DNA of 64,000 nucleotides from Haliotis asinina (taxonomy: Eukaryota > Mollusca > Gastropoda > Lepetellida > Haliotidae), in assembly GCF_037392515.1 (NCBI RefSeq), contig NC_090291.1:20591001-20655000 (forward strand), read 5' to 3'. The first letter of the stretch is position 1. Every line of letters starts with the position of its first letter. Below, in pieces: positions 12,754 to 27,800 of this stretch. Both the position numbers and the translations under genes were made by a program. The notes under the pieces were generated by a model. The model worked only from the letters and a program-made list of their open reading frames with translations, was not told where the DNA came from and made no database searches.

Positions 12754-12830
12754 TTTGATCACTCGATTGTCTGGCCCAGACTCATTTATTTACAGACCAC
12801 CGACATATAGTTGGAATATTGCCGACTGCA
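12754..12830 (+). mobile_element. SINE (family B), 3' fragment
   Basis: Contains 'ttgatcactcgattgtctgg', 'cccagactcatttatttaca', 'gaccaccgacatatagttgg' and 'aatattgccga', matching the right part of family B. Confidence 0.6.
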
Positions 12831-15800
12831 GCTTTGAACAACAAATTAACAAGCCAACTCTTTTGAGAAAGCAGTCTCTGGTGTTTCTTTATTTTGAATC
12901 GAGACATGACGATAGTTATTGTATAGTTGGAACGACGGCACACATTCATGTGTGATGTCATGATACATGAATGACGTCGGCGACCATTGTATTCACAAGA
13001 CGTCACGTTGCTACGGATGTCTTCGTACAATATGCACTGAGGAGTAGCCATTCAGCAAGAGGACAAAAATGTATAATGCTCGTTAAACATTACTGAATAT
13101 AAATGGATTAGGCATTTTTATGAGAGGCATATATAAGAAAATACAACCAGCTAAGAGGAATTACAGATTATCCTCATCTTATTATCTGTCCACGCTTAAT
13201 GGTGGGGGTTGTTGATCCCGAGCCCTGGGCGAGGTACTTACTGCATTCATTCATGAAAGGCATAGGTCTAGATCCTGATTTCGAGTAGACAGTTCACAGG
13301 CCACTTAGTGTAATTGTCAGGCGGACACAAACACACAAACATAATGCCACTGCGAATGGAGAAATAAGTAACAGTTATTAAAAATGTAAAAACAAATGGT
13401 CAGCCCATTTAGGACATGCTACATGTTAACATCTAATCTACTCAAACCGAATTTGTTCACTTGACGTACAGCTCTCCGTGATGTAAGTTCAATCCTGCCG
13501 TCATATAGCTGTAGTCATCGACTGCGGCGCTCAACAACACTCACAAACTCAATTCCAGCTTAAAATATAAGCGAAAGAACTTTTTCCGTAATCATAAGAA
13601 ATTCGTTGTAACAACAGGTTCGATTTGTCCGAAAACACGAATGCGTTAATGAATCATTGTCAGGAGATGACATCAGATGATCGCCTATCCTGACTCTCAC
13701 CGTCGGTGTTTGTCACGTACACATGACAAGGCAAGGCAGCTGTTCACAAAAAGGTAGTATAAACCAAAGTGAGGAATTGTGTCAGATATCATCCCTCTAC
13801 CATATTACAACCTGTGCTTGTTGAGAATTAACCACTCAATGTAACATACGCGCGTCCAGTAACATATTAACGCTCGTTTTCTCATATATGATACAATATC
13901 TGTCTAGGTAGTCAGTTCGATGCATACATGCTTTGACAAGCTCGGGTTGTGTGGGACACCAGCTTAAAGGTTCGCCTTTATCTGTGTCCTTTGTTTACAC
14001 TTAAATGATTGGCTGGACAGTTTTACGACTTCTGGTGTCAAATCTGAGGGGCTGATCTCCACTATCGCTTAACTTAGGCCATAACAACTCCCCTAGCATT
14101 AATCGATGCCTAATGTAGTGGGCGTGGCATCAACTAAACACTTTCCGCCAGGTGTATCCCAGGTAGAACACAATACATGATACTGGGACTTCATAACAAT
14201 TACACATGGTCTTCAGTTGTTATCGTAACACAAACAGTCATACTAATATGGATTGCAGTAATAAGGATTTCTGTATCGATACCCATATGGTGTGCACAGT
14301 TCCCATGGTAACCACCGTTTCGCGTTAGCAACTGGTAGAGTATTCTCTAGTAACGTTTCATTGTGCGTTGAGGGCATAACAAACGTTTCAGACAAGATAA
14401 TTTACATGTTTTACAGAGAAAATGCGATAATTGCTGCATAGGAACGTCACGTTAAGGTTGGACATCTGTCCACTGATGACATTTAGTCGTACCATTGCCT
14501 ACATGCACATATTAGAGGTTAGATATCCGCTCAGTAAAATAAAATCTCCTACAACTGGACATGTTTTGAAAACCATGACATCGTATGATGTCTCCCCAAG
14601 AGAATATTTTTGCATGTTTTAGAACAGCCATTGACAAAACAATATGGTTCTGTTCGAAAGGACACTAAATGCTATATCCACCACCATTTGAAGTTCCATT
14701 CAAATCCTGGAGAGTGCTTCTGACACATCGATAGGTTACATCTTCAGTCATTTTGCCTTTCGTCATCCAAAAATATGTAGATGCACTTGGGCCATATCGG
14801 AGCAAATTAGTGTTAAATTTCAATCTCCCACTGACCCGAATGAAACAATTCGCACACAACGTGTTTTCTCACGTGGAGTGATGTTTGTTTATCTTGACAA
14901 CGGAAGCTGATGTGCTATACACAATTGGGAGGCTGTTTGCATCACGTAACACCAGCAGATAATGCGTTCATAAAAACACAAAGAGAGTATAGATTATCCA
15001 AGACAGGAGGCGTGTCCCAGCTTGATAGACCGTGGATGAAAGCCTGGTGTATTAATTGATGGCCCGCCTGCATCGACATGAGGGCATATTGATTATACGA
15101 GTTTCAACTGAGACGTTTAGACAACACACACTACAGCTTGAGTGAGCACATTATGCCTGTCTACCCCAAGTTTAGTAAATCTCCGAGTGGGAGAAAATCA
15201 CCGTTAAATGGAAAGTTAAATACTGCGAAATGTTCAAAAAGAGATGTTGTAATGAATATACATTAAAACCGAATTTTTAAAAACATTTTCTTCACTATAG
15301 TTACCACTACCAGCATTTATACTAAAATTATACTACAAAAGACAATGGAAAATTGCCTTTTTTCGAGAAATCCATTTTTGGATTTCCATCTTGTAAAGGA
15401 AGTTATATGAAGACCAGTGCAGACATCCCCACGCATACACTTGAGGATAATAAGTGGACCGGTTTATATCCAAGCAGGAAACGTATCGCAGACGGCCATC
15501 AGCAGACTGGATTGCAACACGTGATGAAAGATTCCACTGGCACGCTGGACGAAACTCTCCCCTTCAGTTCATGTTTATGACATTGATACTGAGAGGATGA
15601 AATTTGGCAGGATCAAAATTTAAAGCTACTCCGGGCGTTCACTTGGCGTAACCAGGGAAGCTACATCAACGCCCAGCGGCGGTCCTTGTCAACGAATGCT
15701 CGAGTAGAGTCTTATCAACAAATCAAGAAATTTTTTTGTTCACTGTAGAGTGATTCCATCTTTGAATTGATTCCAAAAGGATTTGTGACGCAAACGGAAA

Positions 15801-15893
15801 CCCTGCACTGAGAATTAGTGAAAAGGCGTTTGTTATATTTTATTCGTTTGTTGTCAATTACTGGTCACGTTACATTTGCTGCGGAACTGTAAT

Positions 15894-18800
15894 ATGGCCG
15901 CGCCCATGAAACAGGAAACAATAGCAGCAGACGATTTGAAATCGGGAATTTTACAAAAACTAGAGGGCAACTGTTTCTTCCAAGATGTATCGGATCATCT
16001 TAAGTGCCTTGATGTTTCATATGATATAGATAAGGAAAATTCAAAAGCTGCAAGGTAGGTAATAATTGACCGAAACAGTTGACTGATCAAACAGCCCCGC
16101 CCACCCTTACTTCAGTTTGTTTACAATTTTACCATATTGACCTGCCAGATACTGCCAGGCATCATATTCACAGCTATTTGTCGATAACATGGGAAATGTA
16201 AATTACTTCCCCATTGCATATGATGTGAAATCACTTTCAGGGATGAAACGAACTGCATATGTTGATCGTTTTGGGACAATATGGTGTGGACTGTTCAAAC
16301 TGTTTATCAATATGACTGACAACTCATTCAGCTATGTCTTCAAAGTGAACTGTCCCCAGCTTATATTGGTCCAAGTAAACGCATTCAGGGCAATAAACAT
16401 ATACCCAGAATAAGAAGGCTTTTTGATCTTGATTTTGAATTCAGATGATTAGACATTGGAAGGACATAAAACATGGAATAGCTGTGATGTTATCCTACCT
16501 CATGCGATGTAGGGTCATGTCTTAAGTGTCAGACCCAAATAGATGGAAGAACAAGAAGATGTGAAACATTAATTTCATTAACATTAAAGTTTCTTTATCA
16601 TTTGTAACAGTATATCATGGCATTGTGTTGCTCCTGCTTCAGATAGTTGTTCATGGACAGTTTCCTGTCATCAAACCACGAAGTTGTATTGCAAAGAATA
16701 TTAAATGCATTGAGTTCTTGAAACTGTATTAATAGCTCTTGTCTTAGAGGTGTAGGATCATGTGTGACAAGTTTGGTTTGCAGTTATATGTACTTGTTTT
16801 TGGAAAGCTAATACTAAATTGTGATTCTACTGCACAGTAAGCTGCACTTCTTAGCTATGTCTGGAGGTAGAAGAAGTTTGTGGAAAAATGACAGTATTAT
16901 ATCTACAAACAAGTGTTCCTGACCAGGGTTGAACTCCTTTGATGTGTTTTCATTTCAGCTGGTTAGACTGGGCGGTACGTATTCCATATCTTAAGGTTAT
17001 CAAGTCTTCAGTGCCTGTGGGTATTCTACCTAATGCATACCAAGGACATCTGATTGATGTCAAAGTGTTTGCAAGACATGGACCAGATGATGAAATCTAT
17101 GACAATAACAAGTCTATACGAGAAAAGGTAAATATATCACATATATGACAGAAATATAAAGTTTGAAATGGTTTCGCTGGTTTTCTACAGTAAATGTCAT
17201 TCATGTCACAAAGCTAAGTATGATCCAAACATAACATATGGTTCTTTTACTGATGGTTGTCAAGATGATAAAACATTCCTCACCAGGGTTCAAAATAACT
17301 TCTTTGAGTGGTATTTAGAAGCTGGGAAAACTGACAAACTTTATGGATAACAACATCTTTATTACAAAAAGAGTGATGTTTTGATACAGATTCTTGTACT
17401 GTTGTCAAGCAGGAATGTAACATACAGTGGTGATAAAGTATATATTTTGAGTGTAACAAAGAAAACAAGATAACAAGGTAATGAACACAATACAATGGGC
17501 ATTGAGGTGATGAAGCGAGCAGGTGGACAATGGAGGAAGGCATAGAACAATCTTGACACAAATGGCAGACGAAATAGCAATAAAGAACAATATGGTGATC
17601 AATAGGCCAATCACCCATGACTATGTTTAGATGAAGTTTTAATCGATTGCATGCAACAGGTGGGTAGGGTACACCAAATGTTATATGTAAAAAAAAAATC
17701 TTTAATTCTTGGAATGACATGAGGGCCTGTGATAGATGCCAGAGATGTGCAAATGAAAAGGGATCACATTCTCGTAATAAAGAAGTTGTGATCATTACAG
17801 ACTAGCTTCTTGTAGGTCGAAAATTTAATCTTGGATTTGACTGATTTTATGATCAGGTATTTGTGGGCAACCAGACAAAAGTCAAATTTAAACTGTTTTA
17901 TTCAAAAAAAACCTCATAGATGTTATGTTGTAATTTTCAGTTATATGTTTTTTGAGGAGTGTGGAAAATTGTGCTGTAACACTTATGTGAGGTACTGCTG
18001 TAATTCCATGAAATACTGTTATATGCCTTTTAGCTGAAAAAATTATCTCTTTTACATAATTGATAGTCAGAAACATTTGTTTTAGTATTAATCAATATTA
18101 ATTGTTAATTATGAGTCATAAGTTCTTTATGTTTATTCTTTATGATCTTGTAAACACATGTAATATTATTCTTTCATACCCTTGTATGGAATGGCCCAAA
18201 TATATATGCATGCATTTTAGTTGTTAATATTTTTGTATGCTGTTGTGGTGAGATTCCAGTGAACTGTCTGTGAGTCTGTCTCTGTTCATTAACGAATAGT
18301 GCCCTCAGGCCAAGATGGAGCTGTTTCCAGGTCTCTGGATTGTCTTGATGTTTCAGACTAGTGTAGAGTACTATATCTGAACAGACACCGTATCATATGG
18401 TCTCTGGTTTAAACATTATTTATGGCCCCTTACAACATAAGAAACATGTAGCATGCAAAGTACACAATATAGTGGCATTGTTTAGAGACAGACTGGAGTA
18501 GACAATCTGCACAGTTGGGAACCACCCATTCCCATTAGTCACCTCTTACAACAAGCATGGGTTACTGAAGAGAATGAAATCTAACTTTCAAGGGTCTTTA
18601 AAGAGGCAAGTCTAGATAAGGACACCAGTCTAGTTGAAGGATATTTATGTTTTTTTAAAATTATCATTTAAAGTATTAATTATTACCTTAAGACTTGTGC
18701 AAATCAAGTTGGATGGTAGAATTATTTTTATATTCAACAGTATAATTCCAAACCATAAACTGCCATGCACACAGGTCAAATACTGTTATTTGATAACTAG

Positions 18801-21800
18801 ACTTTGCAAGTTACATTTATGAACAAATCTGTCTCCTTAAAAATAATTTTTTGATTGCCTCGAACTATTTGAAATTATATGAAAGCAAACCCATCAAGGA
18901 AAAGGGTAATAAGGCCAGATTAACTATGTTTCATGTTTTACGGATTTTTCTCCTCCAAAACCCTAAAGGCAGGAGGAAATCTTTTTTTACACCACCAGTC
19001 AAAGTAATATTGGGTGATATGTATCTAAATGCTATGGTATTTTTCTTTTGAATTTATTAAGTTTTAAAAAAATGTTTTTTTATTAGTTTACATATTTTAT
19101 TTTTTGAGTGAGGAAACTTAATTTTCATTTTTTTTTATTCTTTAAAAGTTATGAACAATGGATCCGTATAATAAGAAATCAAACTGACCAGGCCCAATAA
19201 TGATTTAAGATTTTGCCTGTTGTTGGGTATTTTAATTAAGAGTGGTGATTAGTTGTAGGGGTCAAGAGGTGCTTCAGTGTAATGAACTGCCAAGTGTGGG
19301 AGAGCTGAGGTGAGAAGGTCACTGGACCTGGCCTGACACAGAGGAGGTGGGCTGTCTTGTAGAGGATGTTTCAACAACATCAAGTTAATTGGCTAAATGT
19401 TGCCCCTGAAGAAATGCAGAACTGCAGAAATGAGCACAAGTGCCCCTTGTTAACACATTTCGCCGACTGATCAAGTGAATTTTCCAGTGTAGAAAACCCA
19501 TACAGAAACTATACACTACAAGAGCTAATTTGTGGTGGAGTTTGACAGTTGTTGTTGAGATTCCAGGTAGTGTCAGGCCGGCATTTGGGTTAATGTGCCC
19601 ATTTTAATACCTGCTGGCAGGTCAGCCTCACAAAACTCTCTGTTTGTGCCAAATTGAAATTGGTTTATTATGTAGTTTCTCTTTCAGAGTTAGGCTCTGA
19701 TAGGCAAGCAGGTGGTAGTAGGGAGTGTTTTGTTATATTATTTGTTAATAATTTTCAATATGTGTTCACACATTGACTGAATAGAACTTGAAGTTTCACT
19801 GAAACCCACATGATACCAGATACCATGTGATCTATTTTGCAGTCTCTGATCATATGATCCCCATATGTTAGCAAAAACAATGTGTGGTTGGGGGGTAGCC
19901 AAGTGGTTAAAGTGTTGCTCGTCATGACGAAGACCCAGGTTTGATTCCTCAAATGGGCACAATTTGTGAAGCCTGTTTTGGGTTTCCCCCAGCCATGATA
20001 TTGCTGGAATATTGATAAAAGCAGCATAAAAATATGCTCACTCACTCAGATAATGTTTTTGTTCCACTATGCTGCCTGCATGTGTGAAATATTTTAGGTG
20101 TCAACCTTGCACAGCACGCTTTACTTTGAATTTAAAGTCATGTTAACTGAAACTCGGAGCACACACGTTTTGTGAAAATGAATTTTTAATCATATATTTT
20201 CGTTTGAATTCCAAAGAAATATATCTGTTTAGGATAGAATTTCAGATGTTCTTTGAATTTTAAGATTTTTAAATTATGTTACTGGACACCAATTGCAAAC
20301 CCGGGGGACAGCAGTGATGCAGTGATCTTGCCCTGTATGTAGGCAGTGGCCACTTGGAAGAATTTAGTTTCTAATAAAATCATTAGGATTTTACATAATG
20401 GGTAATTTCTTTCAAAGAATTATTATTTTTATTTGTGAACTTCGAATTATGTTCTATACAGGTACTATGATTTATTTACCTTGGGGTACATTATCTGACC
20501 AAAGACTGCCAATATTATCAAATCCTGAATCTGCATCACTATTATTTTTCATTCTGTATTGTTTGCGTTCCATCAGTATATTATCTAGGTTTAACTTTAC
20601 ACACTTTCTGAAAGATGTGTTTAAGTTGAAATCAAGATAAATTCAGACACTGTGACATGTTAATTTCTGGAAGGCATCGACGATGACTGATAACAGGCCA
20701 TTTAAGCCAAAACCTATGGATTAAAAGAGATGATCATTGATTAAGTCAGAACCAGTTTCCCAATTTACATCGAACAAAGATCTATTTAGATTGCCAGATC
20801 TAGCAAAACCTGACATTTTGAATTGCCAGAATGTTCCAAATGTTTCCTATTTAGACCAAACATCATCCATCACTGGAGAAGCAATAGGTCTATGGTAACT
20901 GCAGTTTGATGCAAATTTCAGGTCTATCACAGACACACTTATCTTGCTGATTCAGTGCTCATGTTTGTTCCATAATCCTTTTGCTGAACATTTAACATGT
21001 GGACATTCTTAAACTTTGACCATTTCTTCACAGAAAGCACTTAACCAGGGACGAAAAGGTTAGCACAAGTGATCCCATGTGGGATTTTCCTTATATTTGT
21101 GCAGTAAGTGTGTGAGTGAAAATTATTCACACTTGTTCAGAAATTTAACAGCAATGTCAAAGTGATCTTCTATGTTCTAATCAATTTAAGTGCCAGAACT
21201 GGCTGAAACTAGAGGCAACTATCAAGTTCACTCTGTTAATGTTATCAGCAACCTTTCCATTTCTGTTGTTGGGGAATCCCAAAATGTATTCTTTGTTTTG
21301 CTTTTATGCAAGTCTAAGGGTGTGTAAAAGATGGGGAAGTATGTGCACATCTAATGATTGACAATATAATCAGTTTCGGTTTTCATCCTCTAAGCTTGAC
21401 AACACATTGTTACAGTTTTAAAAGTTGTCAAACTCATGTTTTCACATGACAAACACATGTTAAACGTCCGTGTTACACAATTTTTGTTGCACACTGGTGT
21501 TTTTTGAGAGGGTATCTGCTTTAATGATGCATATTTCTTGGACATTAAACTATAATTAAGCTTATTTTAACCCAAATAATTGTTTTTAAACCCCATGTAT
21601 GTCCTTATGTGTTTAGCAAACATTTGGGGAAGTGTTTAATATGAATATCAGCGGTTTCATGATATCATGATTTATCAATCTTATCATTGGTTTCAGATAG
21701 CTAATGAATTTTTTAAAGCTATTTTCAAGTGAGATACAGCAGTGTATCCATCAGTCATGATATGCATTGCTAAAGATTTTTCATCACTGGCATTTGCTGT

Positions 21801-24800
21801 ATTTCGTTGTCTGTGACATCATTAAACAACTGAACCAGACTGCAGTGAAGAGGGTCGTCACACTTGCTTACCATGTTTTACTGCACAAATGTGTACTGCA
21901 CAAATGTGTACATGAATAAATGGATAACAAGGAATGATTACACTCAAGCAAGCGTGTCGTATGCACTCTTGTTCTTCTGACTGTGGAATGGAGATGGTGT
22001 TCTTGTAACACCTCACCCAAACACACCCCTTGCTTCTTCGATCATTGCATGCATACTAGTTTAAATAATGAGAAGAAACAAGATATATTTTGATGTGGTT
22101 CATGTTAGAGTCTCTTTTGTTCCTGTATGTGATTGATTTGTTTGATTAAAAAATAATATGGATTATGTCTCTAAACTAGGTTTTTTATGTCCAGAGGAAT
22201 TGTGTATCCTGTGGAGAATAAATATTTTGACAACGATTTGAACATGATTAGATACATTACTGTGACATAAAAATCTGAAAGAAATTGGAGGACATTGATT
22301 TTTGTGGCATGCATGGGGTTTACTGACTGATGTCAAGCCTTCACTGTGAACCATTCCTAATATGACTAAGTCACATCGTCACCATTTAGATTGATCAGCA
22401 GTGTGAAGAACATGGCCCTACTTAATTACAAACTGTTGCCATGGTGATTTGGGGAATGCTGTGAGAAGTATTTCCCAGCTTGCAGTGTCGTATTGGATTT
22501 CACTGAATTTCAAGAACTGAGCGTACAGAAATTGTACAACATAAATTACCACATTTGTTGAACAATGAGGCAAATTTCTTTTTCTTATGAAACTAATAGA
22601 CACATTCTTTGTCATAACACAAGTTAGTTTCTTTAGTAGATGTTTTTTTCTGTATTAGATGTATTTTTCAAGACATTTCGACATATATGTCTTATTGTGA
22701 CAGGCTCTAGGAGCTATCCATCCTCGATATCTCCTGGGTATAGCGGTGTCCATATGTTTACGGAAGTGACCTCACAAACCACGCTCACTCATACATGGGT
22801 AGGCAGAAAGCCACAATGGCTGATGATAACGATGGCAACCGGTGTAGCGTGAAAGGCAAAGAATGGTCGGATTATGTACTTAAGATTTTATTTCTATCTG
22901 ATAGACACCCCAGGTCAGCTCACCCTCGAATCTATGAAAGCCTTCAAGTCACTGAAAGCATATGAATATGTGGAAAGTGGACACCTTTTTCTGATACAGT
23001 ACCACAATGTCGATGGCAAATCACCTCTGTGTTTGCTGGATGTCTGCTAAGAGAAAATTATGTTTGTGAGATGACTGTTCAAGTTACATACTGGATTGTT
23101 AGGAATAAAGAATATATTGCTGATGTCTACCACAAGTGTGTCTGGAAAGTTTTGAAACCACCCTGTTGATGAGATTAGCATAGATCAAGGCTGCTTTTGT
23201 ATGTGTTATTTGTAAGTAGGAATTAATGTGATGACATGATAACTCAATGGCATTTAAAGACTTAGCTTAGATCAAAGCTACTTCTTTATCTGTTTTCGTA
23301 AGAAGGCAAAGCTGTGATGATGTGGTCACTCAATGCCATTGAAAGACTTTTGAACTGTAGATGCATGTGTTGTTATAGTTGACAAGGAAGGTTTGGAGTG
23401 GTGTTTATGTAACATGTATGACTGGCAGGTGAGGCAGATTAGTCACCTTTCCTGATTATATCATTGATTCTGTGACAACATGTAAGCAAGGAAACAGGAT
23501 GTGAGGGATTATTTGTTTAAAATTTGTATTGTTTGAAAGAAATGCGAGACAAACACTTGGGAGTTTTTGCATTACATTTTTGCTTAAAAAACGAAGATTT
23601 GCAGTATTGGGCCAGAGTACTGAAGTATGAAATCTGGATATTGTGAATATGATACTTTGCACAAATGTTTTACAAAGATAAAGGTTGTGTACTTGTCTAA
23701 TTACGCAACACACCAAAAGAAAAAGAAATACAGACCGGGAGGAGTTGTTACGTATGAAAAGTCAATGATCAAAAGTATGCAGTTTGTGTGGTTCTCTCGT
23801 GTTTATGTTTAACTTCTGCCTACCGGAAGTACTCGGGCGCACCACGTGATCAAAACACTGACGTCACCGTGGTCTGTCCTATATGTTCCAGTAAGTCTCA
23901 ACTACACCCTGGATGCATCTACAGCTCTGCCAGATAAATTTATTACCTCCCTCCCTTGACTGTCTTTTGATCCAGTCAGGTATCTACGCTGGGAAGTTGA
24001 GCGAACCAATCACAACTCACTTTCGTTTTTTTAATTATCTAACTGATTATACTTGGCAACAGAAACCATGCAGAGATTCTCTGGAAGAGGTAGAAGGCGT
24101 TCTTGCATATGTTGTTTTAATGTTTCGGACCTGTCAATTTGTTTGTATGATTTCTGGAACGCACTGCGAGCAAACCTTCGCAATTGCGACCACTACCTTT
24201 GTTGACACTGGCAAGCTCGGTTATAACAGCGGCCTAGCTGATTGGCTACTGTGAGAAGGCGGAGCCAGCAAAGGGAGGTAATAAATTTATCAGGCAGAGC
24301 CGTAGATGCGTCCAGGGTATAGTGGAGACTTATCGGAACGTATACCCTGGAGATATCGAGGATGGGAGTGACCTTGATTCGATGGTCTTCATATTATGGT
24401 TGATTGCACTTTATTGTATCCTGCATTGCACATGTGGATTTCTCGCACAGAATCACTCATTAATAAAGTACAGTTGTTTAACATGAATATTGGTGAATCA
24501 GGCATGCTTTGCCAAAGCAAACAAAACTCACAAAAGAATATTCAAGATCCATGTGATCTGATTTGTTATAGTGATCCTGCCTAAAATTGCAACCTCTGCA
24601 CAGATCCTCAGGTATTGTGAAATGCTATTGATTCACCTCCCTTGATAACTGATGTCAGGTATTCAAGAAAGTTCATAATAAAGTCACTCATTCTAAGGAT
24701 GTTAGGGGCAACTATCAAGGTTCCTAGGTATATGGTGCCAACATGACACATGATCCTATATACTGACAGTGATTTTCAGGGGATCTTAAAGTACCTTGAA

Positions 24801-27800
24801 GTGCAACAGTCTGTAGTTTAGTTATCAAGTTACATGATAACAGGCATGTGCTTTGTGAGTTTTATCTACATAAAATGTATGTACAAATTTATGGGAGTTG
24901 GGGAGATTTGTCATCTCTTAATAACTCTTCTTTTGTTAATGTTAGAATTCTTCATGAGTGTCTAATGCAAAAGTTTAAACTTTCTACCATTGCATTTTTA
25001 TCAGAAACCAAGTTGTGATGATCATTTGCCCAATAACAAGAGCCATACTTAACAATGGCAAAACAATGCTGATAGTTTTATGCTACTCAAAGAAGTTAAT
25101 AAAGGCTGGCTTGTTCAGAAAACAACTACTTTGGGGGTTTCGTTGATAGAACGGTTGACCACCTGTAGGACTATTCTGAGGCTATTGCTGTCCAGAGTCA
25201 TTCCTAAGCAGTATTTAGGACCAAAACAGCACTCTAGAATGAGTCACTTGCTTTATTTTTAACTTATGCACTTAATAGTTATGTTATCAGTGCATTACCC
25301 ATTACAGATCAGCATGATGCCATGATACCAGAAACTGCCAAGATCCTCTCATGTTCTTCATATCTGTACAACCTTTGTAGATCTCTCAGGTTTATAGAGC
25401 AGGTGTATCATATGTTTTAATTAGGAATTAAAATCTGTGATTTCAGGTAGCCAGGGGTAACTGTTTTCTCAACATTGAGAATGGCCCCCACCGAGGAACC
25501 ACCTGTGTTCTCTATGCCCTGAAGAAATTTACAGGGGGTCTTGGTGATGATGACGACAGGGAAAAGGGGGATAACTTCACATGGAAAAAATATTTTACTC
25601 AGGTACGTCACAGGGGCCTTGTGAGAAAGTTTCTATTAAGTTTCTTAGGTTTTGAGACCTACCTTTGACACTTAGTTTATCTGAGTGTAATATGGTATTC
25701 AGAACAATTAGTTATTTGAACGCTGCCAGCATCAAACCCATTACAGTATGTGTGGCCTGATAAAACTAGGAATTTTGAAAACAGATATTCAAATATTCTG
25801 TCCCCACTGAAGAAGCCACTGGGGAGGCAGCACATCTCAGCTGCACTGTGATTTGTTGTATATGTATGTTTTCAGCCAAAAGAATCTACCTCTAATGTTG
25901 TGGCCACAAGAAAAGCCAATGGAGAGGCAGCACATCTCAGCTGCACTGTGATTGGTTGTATATATATGTTTTCAGCCAATAGAATCTACCTCTAATGTTG
26001 TGGCCACAAGGAAAGCCAATGGAGAGGCAGCACACCTCAGCTGCACTGTGATTGCTTGTATATATATGTTTTCAGCCAATAGAATCTACCTCTAATGTTG
26101 TGGCCACAAGGAAAGCCAATGGAGAGGCAGCACACCTCAGCTGCACTGTGATTGGTTGTATATGTATGTTTTCAGCCAATAGAATCTACCTCTAATGTTG
26201 TGGCCACAAGGAAAGCCAATGGAGAGGCAGCACACCTCAGCTGCATGATGATAGATGGTGAATATGTTCTTTGTGGAGGGTCCAAGAATGTTCATCTACT
26301 ATTCAGGAGAAAATGTGAGTCTCAAAACCATTGTTAGAACTACCAGTTATTGTTGTTGTGATTTAAATTATGGATTTTATTTTGTACAATCATTGACTGA
26401 TACATGATTGGTTATATATCATGATGTATGGCTTGTGATACTGCAGACATTGATATACAACAGCAAAATAATCTGATGATCAAGAGCTCAAATCTCTGGC
26501 TTTCATCTTTGTCTGCAAGTGTCTTCTGGTTTTCTTTCAAAACTATGCAGTCATGATGTGATATAACTGGAACATTGTTCAAATGGATGTGTAATCCAAC
26601 TTGCTTGCTCGCATGCACGCATGCACTCACCCAAGCATCCACACACCCAAGCACCCACACACCCACACACCCATGCACTCACTCCCTGGATGTAAGTTCA
26701 TATCAGACTCTACATCTGATCTGTATGATACTTTTTGGACCCGTGAAGGTCCCGGGGTAGATTAGGCCTTCAGCAACCCATACTTGCCATAAAAGGCGAC
26801 TATGCTTGTCATAAGCGGGGACTAACGGGATCGGGTGGTCAGGCTTGCTGACTTGGTTGACATATGTCATCAGTTCCCAATTGCGCAGATCAATGCTCAT
26901 GTTGTTGATCACTGGATTGTCTGGTCCAGACTCGATTACAGTGGACTCTGCCAATATTGGCCTCTGTAAACATCGGCATTCTTTCAACAATGGCACAGAG
27001 TTTCAGTCCCGGCAGAAATGCATTTAATTATCATATAGAAACATCTGTAAACATAGGCTTCTGCCTACTCTGGATATCGGCATTGCTTCAGTCCCAACAA
27101 ACAAATTGTTGTGAAAACAAGTCTGTGAAAACTGGCACATGGAAGACAGCGCAACCCTTTAATGCAATTAGGTCCAAATGATGTAACAACACAATTCACG
27201 GTTACTACCCGAGATTATTCAGAAAGTGTCAGTTAGTGTCTTGTTAATTAGTGTGTGATACGTGTCCCTTACATAGAGTGATGAATAGTGGGCAGTTTGA
27301 CTGTAAACACTGTAACAACACATTTCCCGATATCATTCAGAAACGGGAAATGTCAATCAGTATCTTCTTAACTAGTGAGAGGTATGTGTCACATACATAG
27401 AGTAATTAGGGGGGTATTTAAGGTAAAATCGTATAATGTCAGTAGTATAACAGTCAGTATTGCCAAAATGTCTCGGCCCGCAAAATGTGCAAGATGTGAG
27501 TTGACACTTCAACAAAAAGTGCAGCTGATTTGATAAAATGCCACGACCCACACAGAAAGCATTAGCATCAACATACAGAATAGGCAGACAGACAGTGTCT
27601 GATATTTTGAAGAGGAGAGGTGAATACATTAAGAAGTTTGAAATTAACATGAACGATCAAGAGACAGTACGACTTCCGTTGTGCGTCGGCGTCATAAGGC
27701 AAACTGCCTATCCCGGCACTTTGTCAAAACCAGCATTTTTGTTTGGTCCCGAGAGATGCCGATGTTGACAGAGTCCACTGTATTTACAGACCGCCGCCAT

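Larger units (their letters stand above)
10491..15893. other. Intergenic region between CFAP20 and the ligase-like gene
   Basis: Apart from a palindromic MITE at 11032-11191 and SINE fragments near 12.36-12.47 and 12.75-12.83 kb, I see no supported gene. A 64-codon minus-strand ORF at 14665-14859 has mixed composition with four cysteines, but no recognisable family or clear splice signals. Confidence 0.45.
22718..24366. mobile_element. Composite transposon region bounded by 25-bp inverted repeats
   Basis: The left boundary ccatcctcgatatctcctgg (22718 on, continuing gtata) is matched on the opposite strand at 24341-24366 (tataccctggagatatcgag gatggg) with about one mismatch. Inside lie a degenerate transposon gene fragment (22816-23051) and a foldback element (23881-24344). 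Whether this is one element or a nested pair cannot be decided by eye. Confidence 0.5.
17128..25446 (+). other. 8.3-kb intron 2 of the ligase-like gene
   Basis: By far the longest intron of the gene. It contains a candidate TIR element at 17344-17792, a decayed SINE fragment (18515-18580), a family A SINE (19888-20048) and a composite inverted-repeat region (22718-24366) with a transposon gene fragment. Elsewhere it is AT-rich with no supported exon. The 171-codon minus-strand ORF at 17280-17795 overlaps the TIR element and has no recognisable domain. Confidence 0.6.

Noticed and set aside
14665-14859. 64-codon minus-strand ORF with four cysteines
   Set aside because: No family, no convincing splice sites and no neighbouring exons; too short to support.
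17280-17795. 171-codon minus-strand ORF
   Set aside because: Overlaps a candidate TIR element in an intron, has no recognisable domain, and its composition (many Cys, His, Leu) looks like reverse reading of AT-rich sequence.
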